This document shows, piece by piece, positions 6,731-13,254 of a stretch of 25,426 nt of DNA. Source of the stretch: Avoscillospira sp045652125 (GTDB lineage: Bacteria > Bacillota > Clostridia > Oscillospirales > Oscillospiraceae); the NCBI GenBank assembly GCA_045652125.1, contig JAZRTT010000036.1, forward strand, positions 1 through 25,426, written 5' to 3'. The notes below the pieces were generated by a model. The model was not told where the DNA came from. It made no database searches and saw only the letters and a list, made by a program, of their open reading frames with translations. The first letter of the stretch is position 1. The number at the start of each line of letters is the position of its first letter. Position numbers and translations under genes: made by a program.

Positions 6731-7564
6731 CTAAAGGGCTTGTTGTCTGTGTAAAGCAGGCGGCAAGCCCTTTAGCTTTGCTTTGATCCGCCTGTTGTTG
6801 TAGTAATCCAGATAATCAATTAACTCAAATTTGAAGTGCTCCATTGAGTCAAACTCTTGTAGATAAAGAAGCTCGCTTTTCAACAATCCAAAGAAGTTTT
6901 CCATCACGGCATTGTCCAGGCAGTTACCCTTCCTGCTCATACTTTGCCGAATCCCCTTTTTGCTGAGCATTCTTTGGTACTGCTTGTGTTGGTACTGCCA
7001 CCCCTGGTCTGAATGAAGAATGAGATTTGTTCCATCTGGAAGCTGGGCAAAAGCCTTGTCCAGCATAGTTGTTACCATGCTCAGAACAGGACGGCCTGAA
7101 ATTGTGTAACTAACCAGATCACTGCTATGAAGATCAAGGATGGGAGATAAATATAGTTTTTCTCCAAATAGATTGAATTCTGTTACATCCGTGACCCATT
7201 TTTGATTCGGTCTTTCAGTAACAAAATCTCTGTTTAGTAAATTAGGGGCGACCCTTCCAATCTCTCCTTTATACGACCGATATTTCTTCATCCGGACACG
7301 ACAAATCAATCCCAGTTCTTTCATGAGTTTCTGGACAGTTTTGTGGTTCAGAAGGATCTTTCGGTTATGCAGTTCCGTTGTGATCCGTCGATAACCATAT
7401 CTGCCTTTGTTTTCGTAATAAATGGCTACGATTTCCGCCTTGGCAACTTCGTACTTATCTGGCCTGTTCTGTCGTCCTAGATGGTAGTAGAAGGTTGCTC
7501 TTGGCAGTTGAGCGATCTCTAGCAGGATTGCCAGAGAAAATTCTTGCCTCAGTTTTTGGATCAC
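6731..7564 (-). CDS. IS3-family transposase OrfB (DDE integrase domain)
   Basis: This 277-residue catalytic half of the transposase has an N-terminal HTH_21-type region (GRYGYRRITTEL, then VQKLMKELGL). An rve-type DDE core follows: first Asp in KWVTDVTEF, second Asp in LILHSDQGWQY, and Glu in NAVMENFFGLLKSE, with the K/R after it. The C-terminus (YYNNRRIKAKLKGLPP) is typical of IS150-like elements. Its GTG start overlaps the orfA stop as GTGA and is in the -1 frame relative to orfA. The active protein is probably an OrfAB fusion made by frameshifting at the A6 run (7570-7575), as known for this family. Confidence 0.95.
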   Translation of the reverse strand: MIQKLRQEFSLAILLEIAQLPRATFYYHLGRQNRPDKYEVAKAEIVAIYYENKGRYGYRRITTELHNRKILLNHKTVQKLMKELGLICRVRMKKYRSYKGEIGRVAPNLLNRDFVTERPNQKWVTDVTEFNLFGEKLYLSPILDLHSSDLVSYTISGRPVLSMVTTMLDKAFAQLPDGTNLILHSDQGWQYQHKQYQRMLSKKGIRQSMSRKGNCLDNAVMENFFGLLKSELLYLQEFDSMEHFKFELIDYLDYYNNRRIKAKLKGLPPALHRQQAL

Positions 7565-7908
7565 CTGTGTTTTTTCTGCTGGTGTCGCTCGTTTTCCAAA
7601 ACCAAGGCTTGCAAGTTTTTTAGGTATGCATTCTCTGCCCGAAGCCGCTGAACCTCGACCAAAAGATCTTCTTCTACCTCTTTCGGGAGCTTCTTTGGCC
7701 TACCTGTGCTACCGCGCCCTCTCCGTTCAATGGCAAATCCTTCTGGTCCTTCAGTCAGATAGATCCGTTCCCATGCCGTGATCCGGCTTCTTACCACATC
7801 AAATCTTCGCTCTGTTTCACTGTAGCTTAATTTTTCGTTTATCATGGTTTCCACAACCAGTTTCTTGAATTCCGGTGTATACCGTTTGTTTGGAATTCCT
7901 TTTGGCAT
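7561..7908 (-). CDS. IS3-family transposase OrfA (helix-turn-helix)
   Basis: This 115-residue DNA-binding half of the transposase has an HTH_28/transposase-8-like region (YTPEFKKLVVETMI ... SYSETERRFDV ... ITAWERIYLTEG). A leucine-zipper-like coiled coil follows (EDLLVEVQRLRAENAYLKNLQ). It starts at the ATG at 7908, behind GGGGTG; a GTG 15 nt upstream is in frame. Near the 3' end CAG AAA AAA CAC gives an A6 slippery run just before the stop and the overlap with orfB. Confidence 0.92.
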   Translation of the reverse strand: MPKGIPNKRYTPEFKKLVVETMINEKLSYSETERRFDVVRSRITAWERIYLTEGPEGFAIERRGRGSTGRPKKLPKEVEEDLLVEVQRLRAENAYLKNLQALVLENERHQQKKHR

Positions 7909-7978
7909 AACAAAACACCCCACTTGTTAGATAGTATATCATACTGTCTAACAAATGGGGTGCTGTTCAACATGACTG

Positions 7979-7993
7979 CATGTCCCGGCGGCT
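7979..7993 (-). terminator. Proximal arm of the ZIP-gene terminator, separated by the IS
   Basis: CATGTCCCGGCGGCT (7979-7993) begins 5 nt after the stop of the minus-strand ZIP transporter gene. It is the exact complement of the arm at 6664-6676 plus the bases TG. In its present state transcripts from the ZIP gene run into the right end of the IS, which faces the same way. Confidence 0.85.
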
Positions 7994-7998
7994 AAGTA

Positions 7999-8751
7999 TT
8001 ATCCCAGATAATGGCTCATGAGCAGCATCAGGCAGAAGCCTCCCAGCAATGCGTAGGTCGCACCCCGTTCACTGCCGTGGGCGTGGGTCTCCGGGATCAT
8101 TTCATCGCTGATAACATAGAGCATCGTACCGCCTGCAAAGGCCAGAGCAAATGGCAGAACGGAAGCGGAAAGGGTCACGGCAAAGTAACCCAGTAAAGTG
8201 CCGAACACTTCCACCAAACCGGTCATCAGGGCAATGGCAAATGTACGTCCGGGTTTCATTCCGGCAGAAAGCATGGGTGCAATGATGACCATGCCCTCAG
8301 GAATGTTCTGCAGGGCAATACCGGCAGCAATGGTCATGGCTTCTCCGGTATTTCCGGTGCCAAAGCCAACACCGGCGGCAATCCCTTCCGGCAGGTTATG
8401 GATGGCGATGGCCATGACAAACAAAAGGACTTTGTTGAGGATCCGGGTCTGCTCGGTATGGGACTCCTGATCTACACCGGACAAGCGGTGAAGATGCGGC
8501 ACCAGGCGGTCCATCAGGTTCAGGCAAAACGCACCGCAGAAAATACCGATTATAATCACAAGCAGATTGCCGGTGTATTCCAGTGCAGGCAGCACCAGCC
8601 CGATGACAGCGGCAGCCAGCATAACCCCTGCAGCAAAGGCAAGTACGATATCACTGAATCGATGAGAGATTTTTTTGAATGCAAAGCCCAGCAAAGCACC
8701 TATAACGGTTGCACCGCCAACACCAAGCGCTGTGAGAAGTACCATCCTCAT
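7999..8751 (-). CDS. ZIP family divalent metal transporter (ZupT/GufA-like)
   Basis: This 250-residue membrane protein has eight predicted helices. ZIP hallmarks are the amphipathic helix IV HNLPEGIAAGVGFG and helix V ALQNIPEGMVI, whose His, Asn and Glu form the binuclear metal site, and the GFAFKK/SHRF N-terminal region. Family members import Zn, Fe, Mn or other divalent metals along a gradient. The cytoplasmic loop (about residues 90-105) has a few His (VPHLHRLSG) and no long His-rich run. The start at 8751 follows GGAGG by 7 nt; the open frame extends 20 codons further with no ribosome site. The nickel enzymes encoded downstream make metal supply relevant, but no linkage is shown. Confidence 0.93.
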   Translation of the reverse strand: MRMVLLTALGVGGATVIGALLGFAFKKISHRFSDIVLAFAAGVMLAAAVIGLVLPALEYTGNLLVIIIGIFCGAFCLNLMDRLVPHLHRLSGVDQESHTEQTRILNKVLLFVMAIAIHNLPEGIAAGVGFGTGNTGEAMTIAAGIALQNIPEGMVIIAPMLSAGMKPGRTFAIALMTGLVEVFGTLLGYFAVTLSASVLPFALAFAGGTMLYVISDEMIPETHAHGSERGATYALLGGFCLMLLMSHYLG

Positions 8752-8776
8752 ACAACGACCTCCGCAGTTTTTCTTT

Positions 8777-8804
8777 ATTATACCATGCAAAGTGCAAAAT
8801 GCAA
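8777..8804 (-). promoter_or_regulatory. Extended -10 promoter of the ZIP gene
   Basis: The minus strand reads TGGTATAAT, an extended -10. A weak -35 (TTGCAT) lies 16 nt upstream inside a run of heptamer repeats. Confidence 0.65.
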
Positions 8805-8813
8805 AATGCAAAG
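8786..8813. repeat. Four tandem TGCAAAR heptamers over the ZIP promoter
   Basis: TGCAAAG, TGCAAAA, TGCAAAA and TGCAAAG follow each other without spacing. They cover the spacer and -35 region of the ZIP promoter. They may be a phase-like tandem binding site or a small slippage repeat. No known metal-regulator box is evident in them. Confidence 0.85.
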
Positions 8814-8822
8814 ACCATCAAC

Positions 8823-8852
8823 AAAAAAACTCCGGGTCACCCCGGAGTTTTT
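8823..8852 (-). terminator. Terminator after the small Cys-rich gene (bidirectional)
   Basis: AACTCCGGG and CCCGGAGTT pair around a 4-nt loop. On the minus strand the stem is followed by a T-run (AAAAAAA at 8823-8829 on the plus strand), 11 nt after the stop of the small minus-strand gene. A T-run on the plus strand allows weaker function in the other direction. Confidence 0.9.
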
Positions 8853-8863
8853 CATGTACCGCC

Positions 8864-9007
8864 TCAGCAGCAGCCGCAGTTGTTGTCGCAGCAGTTATTG
8901 CCGCCGTAATTGCCGTTGTTGCAGAACACCAGCAGGATCAGGATGATGATCCACCACCAGTTGTTGCTGCCGCCAAAACCACAAAGACCATTGGAATTGC
9001 AATTCAT
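8864..9007 (-). CDS. Tiny Cys/Asn/Gly-rich membrane protein, function unknown
   Basis: This 47-residue protein starts MNCNSNGLCGFGGSNN. It continues into one hydrophobic helix (WWWIIILILLVF, residues 17-28) and ends in a Cys/Asn/Gly-rich tail (NNCCDNNCGCC). There are eight Cys in all. AGGAGG lies 8 nt before the ATG, so translation is well supported. Single-helix Gly/Asn/Cys-rich miniproteins are known from spores and envelopes of Firmicutes (YjcZ-like proteins have a comparable layout). It follows a PdaA-like spore-cortex enzyme by 83 nt and is closed by a terminator. A sporulation or envelope role is inferred, and family membership is unproven. Confidence 0.8.
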   Translation of the reverse strand: MNCNSNGLCGFGGSNNWWWIIILILLVFCNNGNYGGNNCCDNNCGCC

Positions 9008-9090
9008 AGAAATGACCTCCTGAAAGAAATTGGGGCGTGCCCCGTTCATTCCATGATATGTATGGCAGCGGTTTTGGTTCCAACAGGCAG

Positions 9091-9882
9091 TCATTTTTCA
9101 AACAGCGTTTCAATGGGGGCAAACGTATATCCCATGTCCTCCCAACGGGTCAGAAGTTCATCCAGAATGGCAGCATTGGTTTTAGAGGTCGCATGAAGCA
9201 GGATGATCGCACCGTTATGGGTGCGGGGCAGGAGTTTTTCAAAGGCAGTATCTGCCGTGGGCTGAGCATTGTTGTCCCAGTCTACATAGCTCAAACTCCA
9301 GAATACTGTTTTATAGCCCAGTTCTTTGGCCAGCTCCAGGTTCTCCTGGCTGTATTCTCCCTTAGGCGGACGATAGAATTTTTTCATCTCCCGGCCGGTG
9401 ATCTCCTTATACAGTGCTTCCACTTGTTCCAGTTCCTGCCGAAAAGCCTCCTTATCCGTCAGCTTGGACATGTTTCCGTGGGTCCATGTGTGGTTGGCTA
9501 CAGTATGGCCCTCCTGTGCCATACGCAGCACCAGATCCGGCCGCATTTCCAGATAGTCCCCCACCAGAAAAAATGCAGCAGGGACTTGATGGGCGTTCAA
9601 TGTATCCAGTATTTGAGGGACACAGCCGTTTTCATACCCGGCGTCAAAGGTGAGATATAACGTTTTCTCATCGGGATCGCCCACATAAACGGCATCGTAG
9701 GCAGCCAAAGCCGAGATACCGGCATTGCCAACCGGCGGCTGCCCGTTTTCCTGAAATTTCAGCCCCCACGAACCGACGGTTACGGAAGCAGTTTCATTCC
9801 AAACGGCGCAGACCGCCGTACAGGCGGCAAACAACAGCATAAAACACAAAACGGATCGTCTGATCTGCTTTTTTTCTTCCAT
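9091..9882 (-). CDS. PdaA-like polysaccharide deacetylase (NodB domain)
   Basis: This 263-residue protein has an N-terminal signal/anchor segment (SVLCFMLLFAACTAVCAV, residues 10-27) and an extracytoplasmic NodB domain. The motifs are TFDAGYENG (motif 1, with Ala where canonical enzymes have the second Asp), HTWTH (motif 2), RPPKGEYS (motif 3), WSLSYVDWD (motif 4) and ILLHATSKTNA (motif 5). The altered motif 1 and overall pattern match PdaA, which makes muramic delta-lactam in spore-cortex peptidoglycan by removing N-acetyl from MurNAc. GAGGTG precedes the ATG. No clear sporulation-sigma promoter was found in the gap to the divergent degV gene. Confidence 0.88.
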   Translation of the reverse strand: MEEKKQIRRSVLCFMLLFAACTAVCAVWNETASVTVGSWGLKFQENGQPPVGNAGISALAAYDAVYVGDPDEKTLYLTFDAGYENGCVPQILDTLNAHQVPAAFFLVGDYLEMRPDLVLRMAQEGHTVANHTWTHGNMSKLTDKEAFRQELEQVEALYKEITGREMKKFYRPPKGEYSQENLELAKELGYKTVFWSLSYVDWDNNAQPTADTAFEKLLPRTHNGAIILLHATSKTNAAILDELLTRWEDMGYTFAPIETLFEK

Positions 9883-9931
9883 ACCATCACCTCAAGACAA
9901 CATATGGGACAAAGGGGATCGATATGAGCAG

Positions 9932-9960
9932 TTGCAATCGTTTCTTTTTCCTGATATAAT
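9932..9960 (+). promoter_or_regulatory. Promoter of the DegV gene
   Basis: TTGCAA (9932-9937), 17 nt and TATAAT (9955-9960), preceded by TG to give an extended -10. Confidence 0.8.
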
Positions 9961-10026
9961 GCAAATTAAAGGATCATAGGCAAAAGGTGTGTGCCTGTTC
10001 CCAAACCAAGGAGGCTGGAACTTGTA

Positions 10027-10869
10027 ATGAAAATCAAGATCACTTCGGATTCGACCTGCGATCTGAGCAAAGAACAGATCGCCCAGCATGATATCCATAT
10101 TTTCCCCCTGGCAGTTGCCATGGGTGGCAAAGATTATCATGACGGTGTGGATCTTGCACCGGATGAAATCTACGCCCATGTGAACGGCGGCGGCGATTTA
10201 CCCAAAACTGCCGCCAACAATATTGCCGCCTACGAGAAAGATTTTGCCCGGTATGCAAAGGAATACGATGCTGTGATTCACCTGAACATCAGCTCGGATT
10301 TCAGCTCCTGCTATCAAAACGCCTGCCTGGCGGCAGAGGAATTTGACAATGTCCATGTGGTGGACAGCCGCAACCTTTCCACAGGCCACGGCCTGCTGGT
10401 ATTGAAGGCAGCAGAATTGGCGGAAAGCGGCATGGATGCTGCTGCCATCGCCCAAACCCTTCGGGAAACGGCCGATCGTGTGGATGCCAGCTTCATTCTT
10501 GACCAGCTGGAGTACCTGAAAAAGGGTGGGCGCTGCTCTGCTGTTGCCGTGTTGGGTGCCAATTTGCTGAAGCTGAAGCCCTGCATTGAGGTAACAGACG
10601 GCAAGATGGGTGTTGGCAAGAAGTACAGAGGTGCTTTCTCCAAATGCCTGAAGGAATACATCACCGACCGCATTGGCGGCCGGAAAGATCTGGAACTGGA
10701 CCGCATTTTTGTGACCCATTCCGGCATTTCTCAGGAGCTTCTGGATATGGCTGTGGCCACGGTCAGGGAGCTGCAGCCTTTTAAGGAAGTCTGCGTGACC
10801 CGTGCCGGCTGCACCATTTCCAGCCATTGCGGCCCGGATACCATCGGTGTGCTGTTCATCCGTAAATAA
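10027..10869 (+). CDS. DegV family fatty-acid-binding protein
   Basis: This 280-residue cytoplasmic protein has the DegV/EDD fold. It opens with KITSDSTCDLSKEQ, the family's ligand-binding start. It continues with FPLAVAMGGKDYHDG, LNISSDFSS, VVDSRNLSTGHGLLV and the GGRCS segment, and ends with ISSHCGPDTIGVLF. Characterised members bind long-chain fatty acids, and some act as FakB partners of a fatty-acid kinase that supplies acyl-phosphate for phospholipid synthesis. No fakA lies nearby, so a FakB role is not shown. The start at 10027 is chosen because the protein then begins as family members do. AAGGAGG lies 12 nt upstream, a longer gap than normal. Confidence 0.94.
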   Translation: MKIKITSDSTCDLSKEQIAQHDIHIFPLAVAMGGKDYHDGVDLAPDEIYAHVNGGGDLPKTAANNIAAYEKDFARYAKEYDAVIHLNISSDFSSCYQNACLAAEEFDNVHVVDSRNLSTGHGLLVLKAAELAESGMDAAAIAQTLRETADRVDASFILDQLEYLKKGGRCSAVAVLGANLLKLKPCIEVTDGKMGVGKKYRGAFSKCLKEYITDRIGGRKDLELDRIFVTHSGISQELLDMAVATVRELQPFKEVCVTRAGCTISSHCGPDTIGVLFIRK

Positions 10870-10876
10870 AGGAAAA

Positions 10877-10904
10877 ACAAGGCGTTTTTGCGCCTTGTCT
10901 TTTC
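10877..10904 (+). terminator. Terminator of the DegV gene
   Basis: ACAAGGCG and CGCCTTGT pair around TTTTTG and are followed by CTTTTC, 7 nt after the stop codon. Confidence 0.88.
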
Positions 10905-10913
10905 TGTTGCCCA

Positions 10914-10941
10914 TTGCATTTTTAGATAAACAAGCTATAAT
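10914..10941 (+). promoter_or_regulatory. Promoter of the SDR-PHP operon
   Basis: TTGCAT (10914-10919), 16 nt and TATAAT (10936-10941), with the start codon 48 nt further on. Confidence 0.72.
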
Positions 10942-10989
10942 ACAATAGAAACAACGCAAATAAAGATTTTACATAAGGAGTGTTTGAAC

Positions 10990-11868
10990 ATGAGCGTCGA
11001 TATGACCAAATGGCAGGCCATTGCCAAGGAAAACATCCACAATCGTCCCGCCGGGCAGGGCCGTCTGGCCGGTAAGATCACCATCGTCACCGGTGCTGCA
11101 CAGGGTTTCGGCAAAGGGATTGCCGAGGAACTGTACAAGGAAGGTGCCACCATTATCATTGCCGATATGAATCAGGAACTGGCTGAATCGGTTGCCACGG
11201 AAATGGGTGAGCGTGCCTGCGCCATCGCCGTCAACGTTTCCGATGAAGATTCTGTTGCCAATCTGGTGGCTCAGACCGTGGAGAAGTTCGGCGGACTGGA
11301 TATGATGGTCGCCAATGCCGGTGTCGTCCGTTCCGGCCCCATTGCTACTTTTGAAAAGAAGGATATGGAGTTCGTCACCGCCATCAACTACACCGGGCTG
11401 TTCCTGTGCGCCAAGTATGCCTCCATCATCATGCAGGCACAGCACGAGGCTGACCCCACCGCCATGTTTGATATTATCGCCATGAGCTCCAAGTCCGGTC
11501 TGGAAGGCTCCAACAAAAACTTTGCCTACGCAGGCTCCAAGTTCGGTGCCATCGGTCTGGTGCAGAGCTGGGCGCTGGAACTGTGCGAGTATAACATTAA
11601 GGTCAACGCCATCTGCCCCGGCAACTATCTGGACGGTCCTCTGTGGTCCGACCCCGTCCGTGGTCTGTTCGTTCAGTATCTGGAAGCCGGCAAGGTCCCC
11701 GGTGCCAAGACTGTGGACGATGTCCGCCGTTTCTACGAGTCCAAGGTTCCCATGAACCGCGGCTGCCTGCCTATCGATGTGGCCCGTGCAGTCATGTACT
11801 GCGTGGAGCAGAAGTATGAGACCGGTCAGGCCATCCCCGTCACCGGCGGTCAGGTCATGCTGAACTAA
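10990..11868 (+). CDS. SDR family oxidoreductase, sorbitol-6-phosphate dehydrogenase-like
   Basis: This 292-residue classical short-chain dehydrogenase has the nucleotide-binding TGAAQGFGKGIAEEL (about residues 34-48), an acidic residue after beta-2 (IIADMN, NAD preference expected), NAG, and catalytic Ser (MSSKSG) with YAGSK. The GFGKGIA variant and the C-terminus (KVPMNRGCLPIDVARAV, then GQAIPVTGGQVM) resemble sorbitol-6-phosphate 2-dehydrogenases and other sugar/polyol dehydrogenases. An N-terminal extension of about 28 residues precedes the Rossmann fold. AAGGAG lies 9 nt before the ATG. It forms an operon with the PHP protein 12 nt downstream. The substrate is unknown; no PTS or sugar transporter genes flank it. 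Confidence 0.88.
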   Translation: MSVDMTKWQAIAKENIHNRPAGQGRLAGKITIVTGAAQGFGKGIAEELYKEGATIIIADMNQELAESVATEMGERACAIAVNVSDEDSVANLVAQTVEKFGGLDMMVANAGVVRSGPIATFEKKDMEFVTAINYTGLFLCAKYASIIMQAQHEADPTAMFDIIAMSSKSGLEGSNKNFAYAGSKFGAIGLVQSWALELCEYNIKVNAICPGNYLDGPLWSDPVRGLFVQYLEAGKVPGAKTVDDVRRFYESKVPMNRGCLPIDVARAVMYCVEQKYETGQAIPVTGGQVMLN

Positions 11869-11880
11869 GGAGAATTCCCT

Positions 11881-13032
11881 ATGATCGACATTTCTGTTCT
11901 CAACAAACTCAATGCCCCCACCAAGGAAGAGCGTCTGGCTAATTTGAAGGAAGTCCTCAAGACCACCCAGTTCCCTCCCATGGTGCCGGAGTATATCAAC
12001 AATCATATCCACACCACCTATTCCTTCTCCCCCTATTCTCCCACAGCGGCTGTCTATGCCGCCCGCATGGAGGGTCTTTGCACTGCCGGTATCATTGACC
12101 ATGACAGCATTTCCGGTGCAGAAGAATTTCTGGAGGCAGCTGCCATTGTGGATATCCCCGTGACCATCGGCATGGAATGCCGTGCCACTATGAATGGCAC
12201 TCGTCTGGAAGGTCGCCGCACCAACAACCCCGATCAGGTGGGCTGCAGCTACATGACTATCCAGTCTGTTCCCCACGACAAGATCGGCAGACTGACCGAG
12301 TTCTTCGCCCCTTATCGGGCCGCCCGGGATGTCCGCAATCGCAAGATGATCGCCAACATCAACGACCTGCTGGGCTTCAGCCTGGACTATGACCGGGACG
12401 TTCTGCCCCTGTCCATGGGTCATGCAGGCGGTGGTGTCACCGAGCGTCACCTCATGTATGCCCTGGCCAGAGAAATGGTCAAAAAGGTGGGCAAGGGTCA
12501 GGCCATGGTGGACTATCTGACCACTCTGGGCATGAACCTCAATGACAAGCAGAAGGCTCAGATGCTGGATCTGGAGTACCCCTTCTATGAGTACGACCTG
12601 CTGGGTATGCTCAAGGGCGCTTTCGTTCCCAAGATTTACGTGGAAGCTACCGATGAGTGCCCCAAGGTCAAGGACCTGGTGGCTCTGTGCAAGGAAGTGG
12701 ACGCATACCTCTGCTACGCCTATCTGGGTGATGTGACGGCTTCCGTCACCGGCGACAAGAAGGCTCAGAAGTTTGAAGATGACTATCTGGAAGATGTCTT
12801 TGAATGCCTGAAGGAAGAAGGCATCAAAGCCGTCACCTATATGCCCACCCGGAACACCATGGAGCAGCTGGAGCGGCTTCGCGGCCTGTGCGATCAGTAT
12901 GGGATGTTCCAGATCTCCGGCGAGGACATTAACACCCCCCGTCAGAGCTTCATCATCCGCGCCATGGAAAATCCCATGTTCAAAAACCTCATTGAGGCCA
13001 CATGGAAGCTCATCGAGCACGAAAAGCAGTAA
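11881..13032 (+). CDS. PHP domain metal-dependent phosphoesterase-like protein
   Basis: This 383-residue protein has a polymerase-and-histidinol-phosphatase (PHP) domain. Metal ligands are visible in NHIHTTYSFSPYSP (residues 41-54), IIDHDSISG, and GMECR, followed by SMGHAGGG and the late GEDIN. The middle, about residues 160-250, is an insert of predicted helices (KMIANINDLLGF, EMVKKVGKGQAMVDYL). PHP enzymes hydrolyse phosphate esters of small molecules or nucleotides with two or three metals. The spacing AAGGAG-8 nt-ATG, 12 nt after the SDR stop, indicates a two-gene operon that ends in a terminator. A joint role in dephosphorylating and oxidising a sugar or polyol phosphate is inference. 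The specific family is not recognised. Confidence 0.85.
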   Translation: MIDISVLNKLNAPTKEERLANLKEVLKTTQFPPMVPEYINNHIHTTYSFSPYSPTAAVYAARMEGLCTAGIIDHDSISGAEEFLEAAAIVDIPVTIGMECRATMNGTRLEGRRTNNPDQVGCSYMTIQSVPHDKIGRLTEFFAPYRAARDVRNRKMIANINDLLGFSLDYDRDVLPLSMGHAGGGVTERHLMYALAREMVKKVGKGQAMVDYLTTLGMNLNDKQKAQMLDLEYPFYEYDLLGMLKGAFVPKIYVEATDECPKVKDLVALCKEVDAYLCYAYLGDVTASVTGDKKAQKFEDDYLEDVFECLKEEGIKAVTYMPTRNTMEQLERLRGLCDQYGMFQISGEDINTPRQSFIIRAMENPMFKNLIEATWKLIEHEKQ

Positions 13033-13052
13033 TTGCAAAGATATAAAACAGT

Positions 13053-13094
13053 AAGACTGCCCTGTGATATGTTCATAGGGCAGTCTTGTTCTTT
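13053..13094 (+). terminator. Terminator of the SDR-PHP operon
   Basis: AAGACTGCCCT (13053-13063) and AGGGCAGTCTT (13077-13087) form a perfect 11-bp stem followed by GTTCTTT. GCAAAG (13035-13040) and CTTTGC (13091-13096) can add an outer stem. Confidence 0.8.
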
Positions 13095-13105
13095 GCGATG
13101 TACCC

Positions 13106-13131
13106 AAGGCTCCCTCTGACGAGGGAGGCTT
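13106..13131. repeat. Short palindromic element, possible remnant of a dispersed repeat
   Basis: AAGGCTCCCTC (13106-13116), TGAC and GAGGGAGGCTT (13121-13131) form a hairpin with one mismatch. It sits between the operon terminator and the next promoter. From memory, GGCTCCCTC-TGAC-GAGGGAG is a common core of dispersed intergenic repeats in gut Clostridia. The longer forms of that repeat are not present here. Confidence 0.55.
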
Positions 13132-13191
13132 TGATGAGGCACATCATCTGCAAAGACATCATCTCCGGTGGGTTTTTCCTTTAATTTCGGG

Positions 13192-13220
13192 ATGACAACC
13201 GGGAGATTTTGCGATATAAT
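13192..13220 (+). promoter_or_regulatory. Promoter of the nickel-maturation genes
   Basis: ATGACA (13192-13197), 17 nt and TATAAT (13215-13220), 34 nt before the His-rich protein's start codon. Confidence 0.75.
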
Positions 13221-13254
13221 AGAACCAAAGATACAGCAGAAAGGAACGATCAAA

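Larger units (their letters stand above)
6677..7969 (-). mobile_element. Complete IS3-family (IS150-like) insertion sequence
   Basis: The element is about 1293 bp with two overlapping transposase frames on the minus strand. The ends are imperfect inverted repeats. The left end TGAAGTGACCCC... and the reverse complement of the right end TGAACAGCACCCC... both run into GTTAGACA. The direct repeat ACA flanks it at 6674-6676 and 7970-7972, a 3-bp target duplication as usual for the IS150 group. Both frames are intact, so the element may be active. The boundaries are set by the TGAA/TTCA ends plus the ACA repeat and could shift by one or two bases. Confidence 0.9.

Noticed and set aside
9008..9990. 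Sporulation-sigma (E, G or K) promoters before the PdaA-like and miniprotein genes
   Set aside because: Some CATA-containing stretches resemble -10 elements, but none has a matching -35 at the right distance.
10969..13107. A minus-strand open frame of 712 codons antisense to the SDR and PHP genes
   Set aside because: Same codon-aligned shadow effect. The plus-strand frames have clear family motifs, ribosome sites and a promoter.
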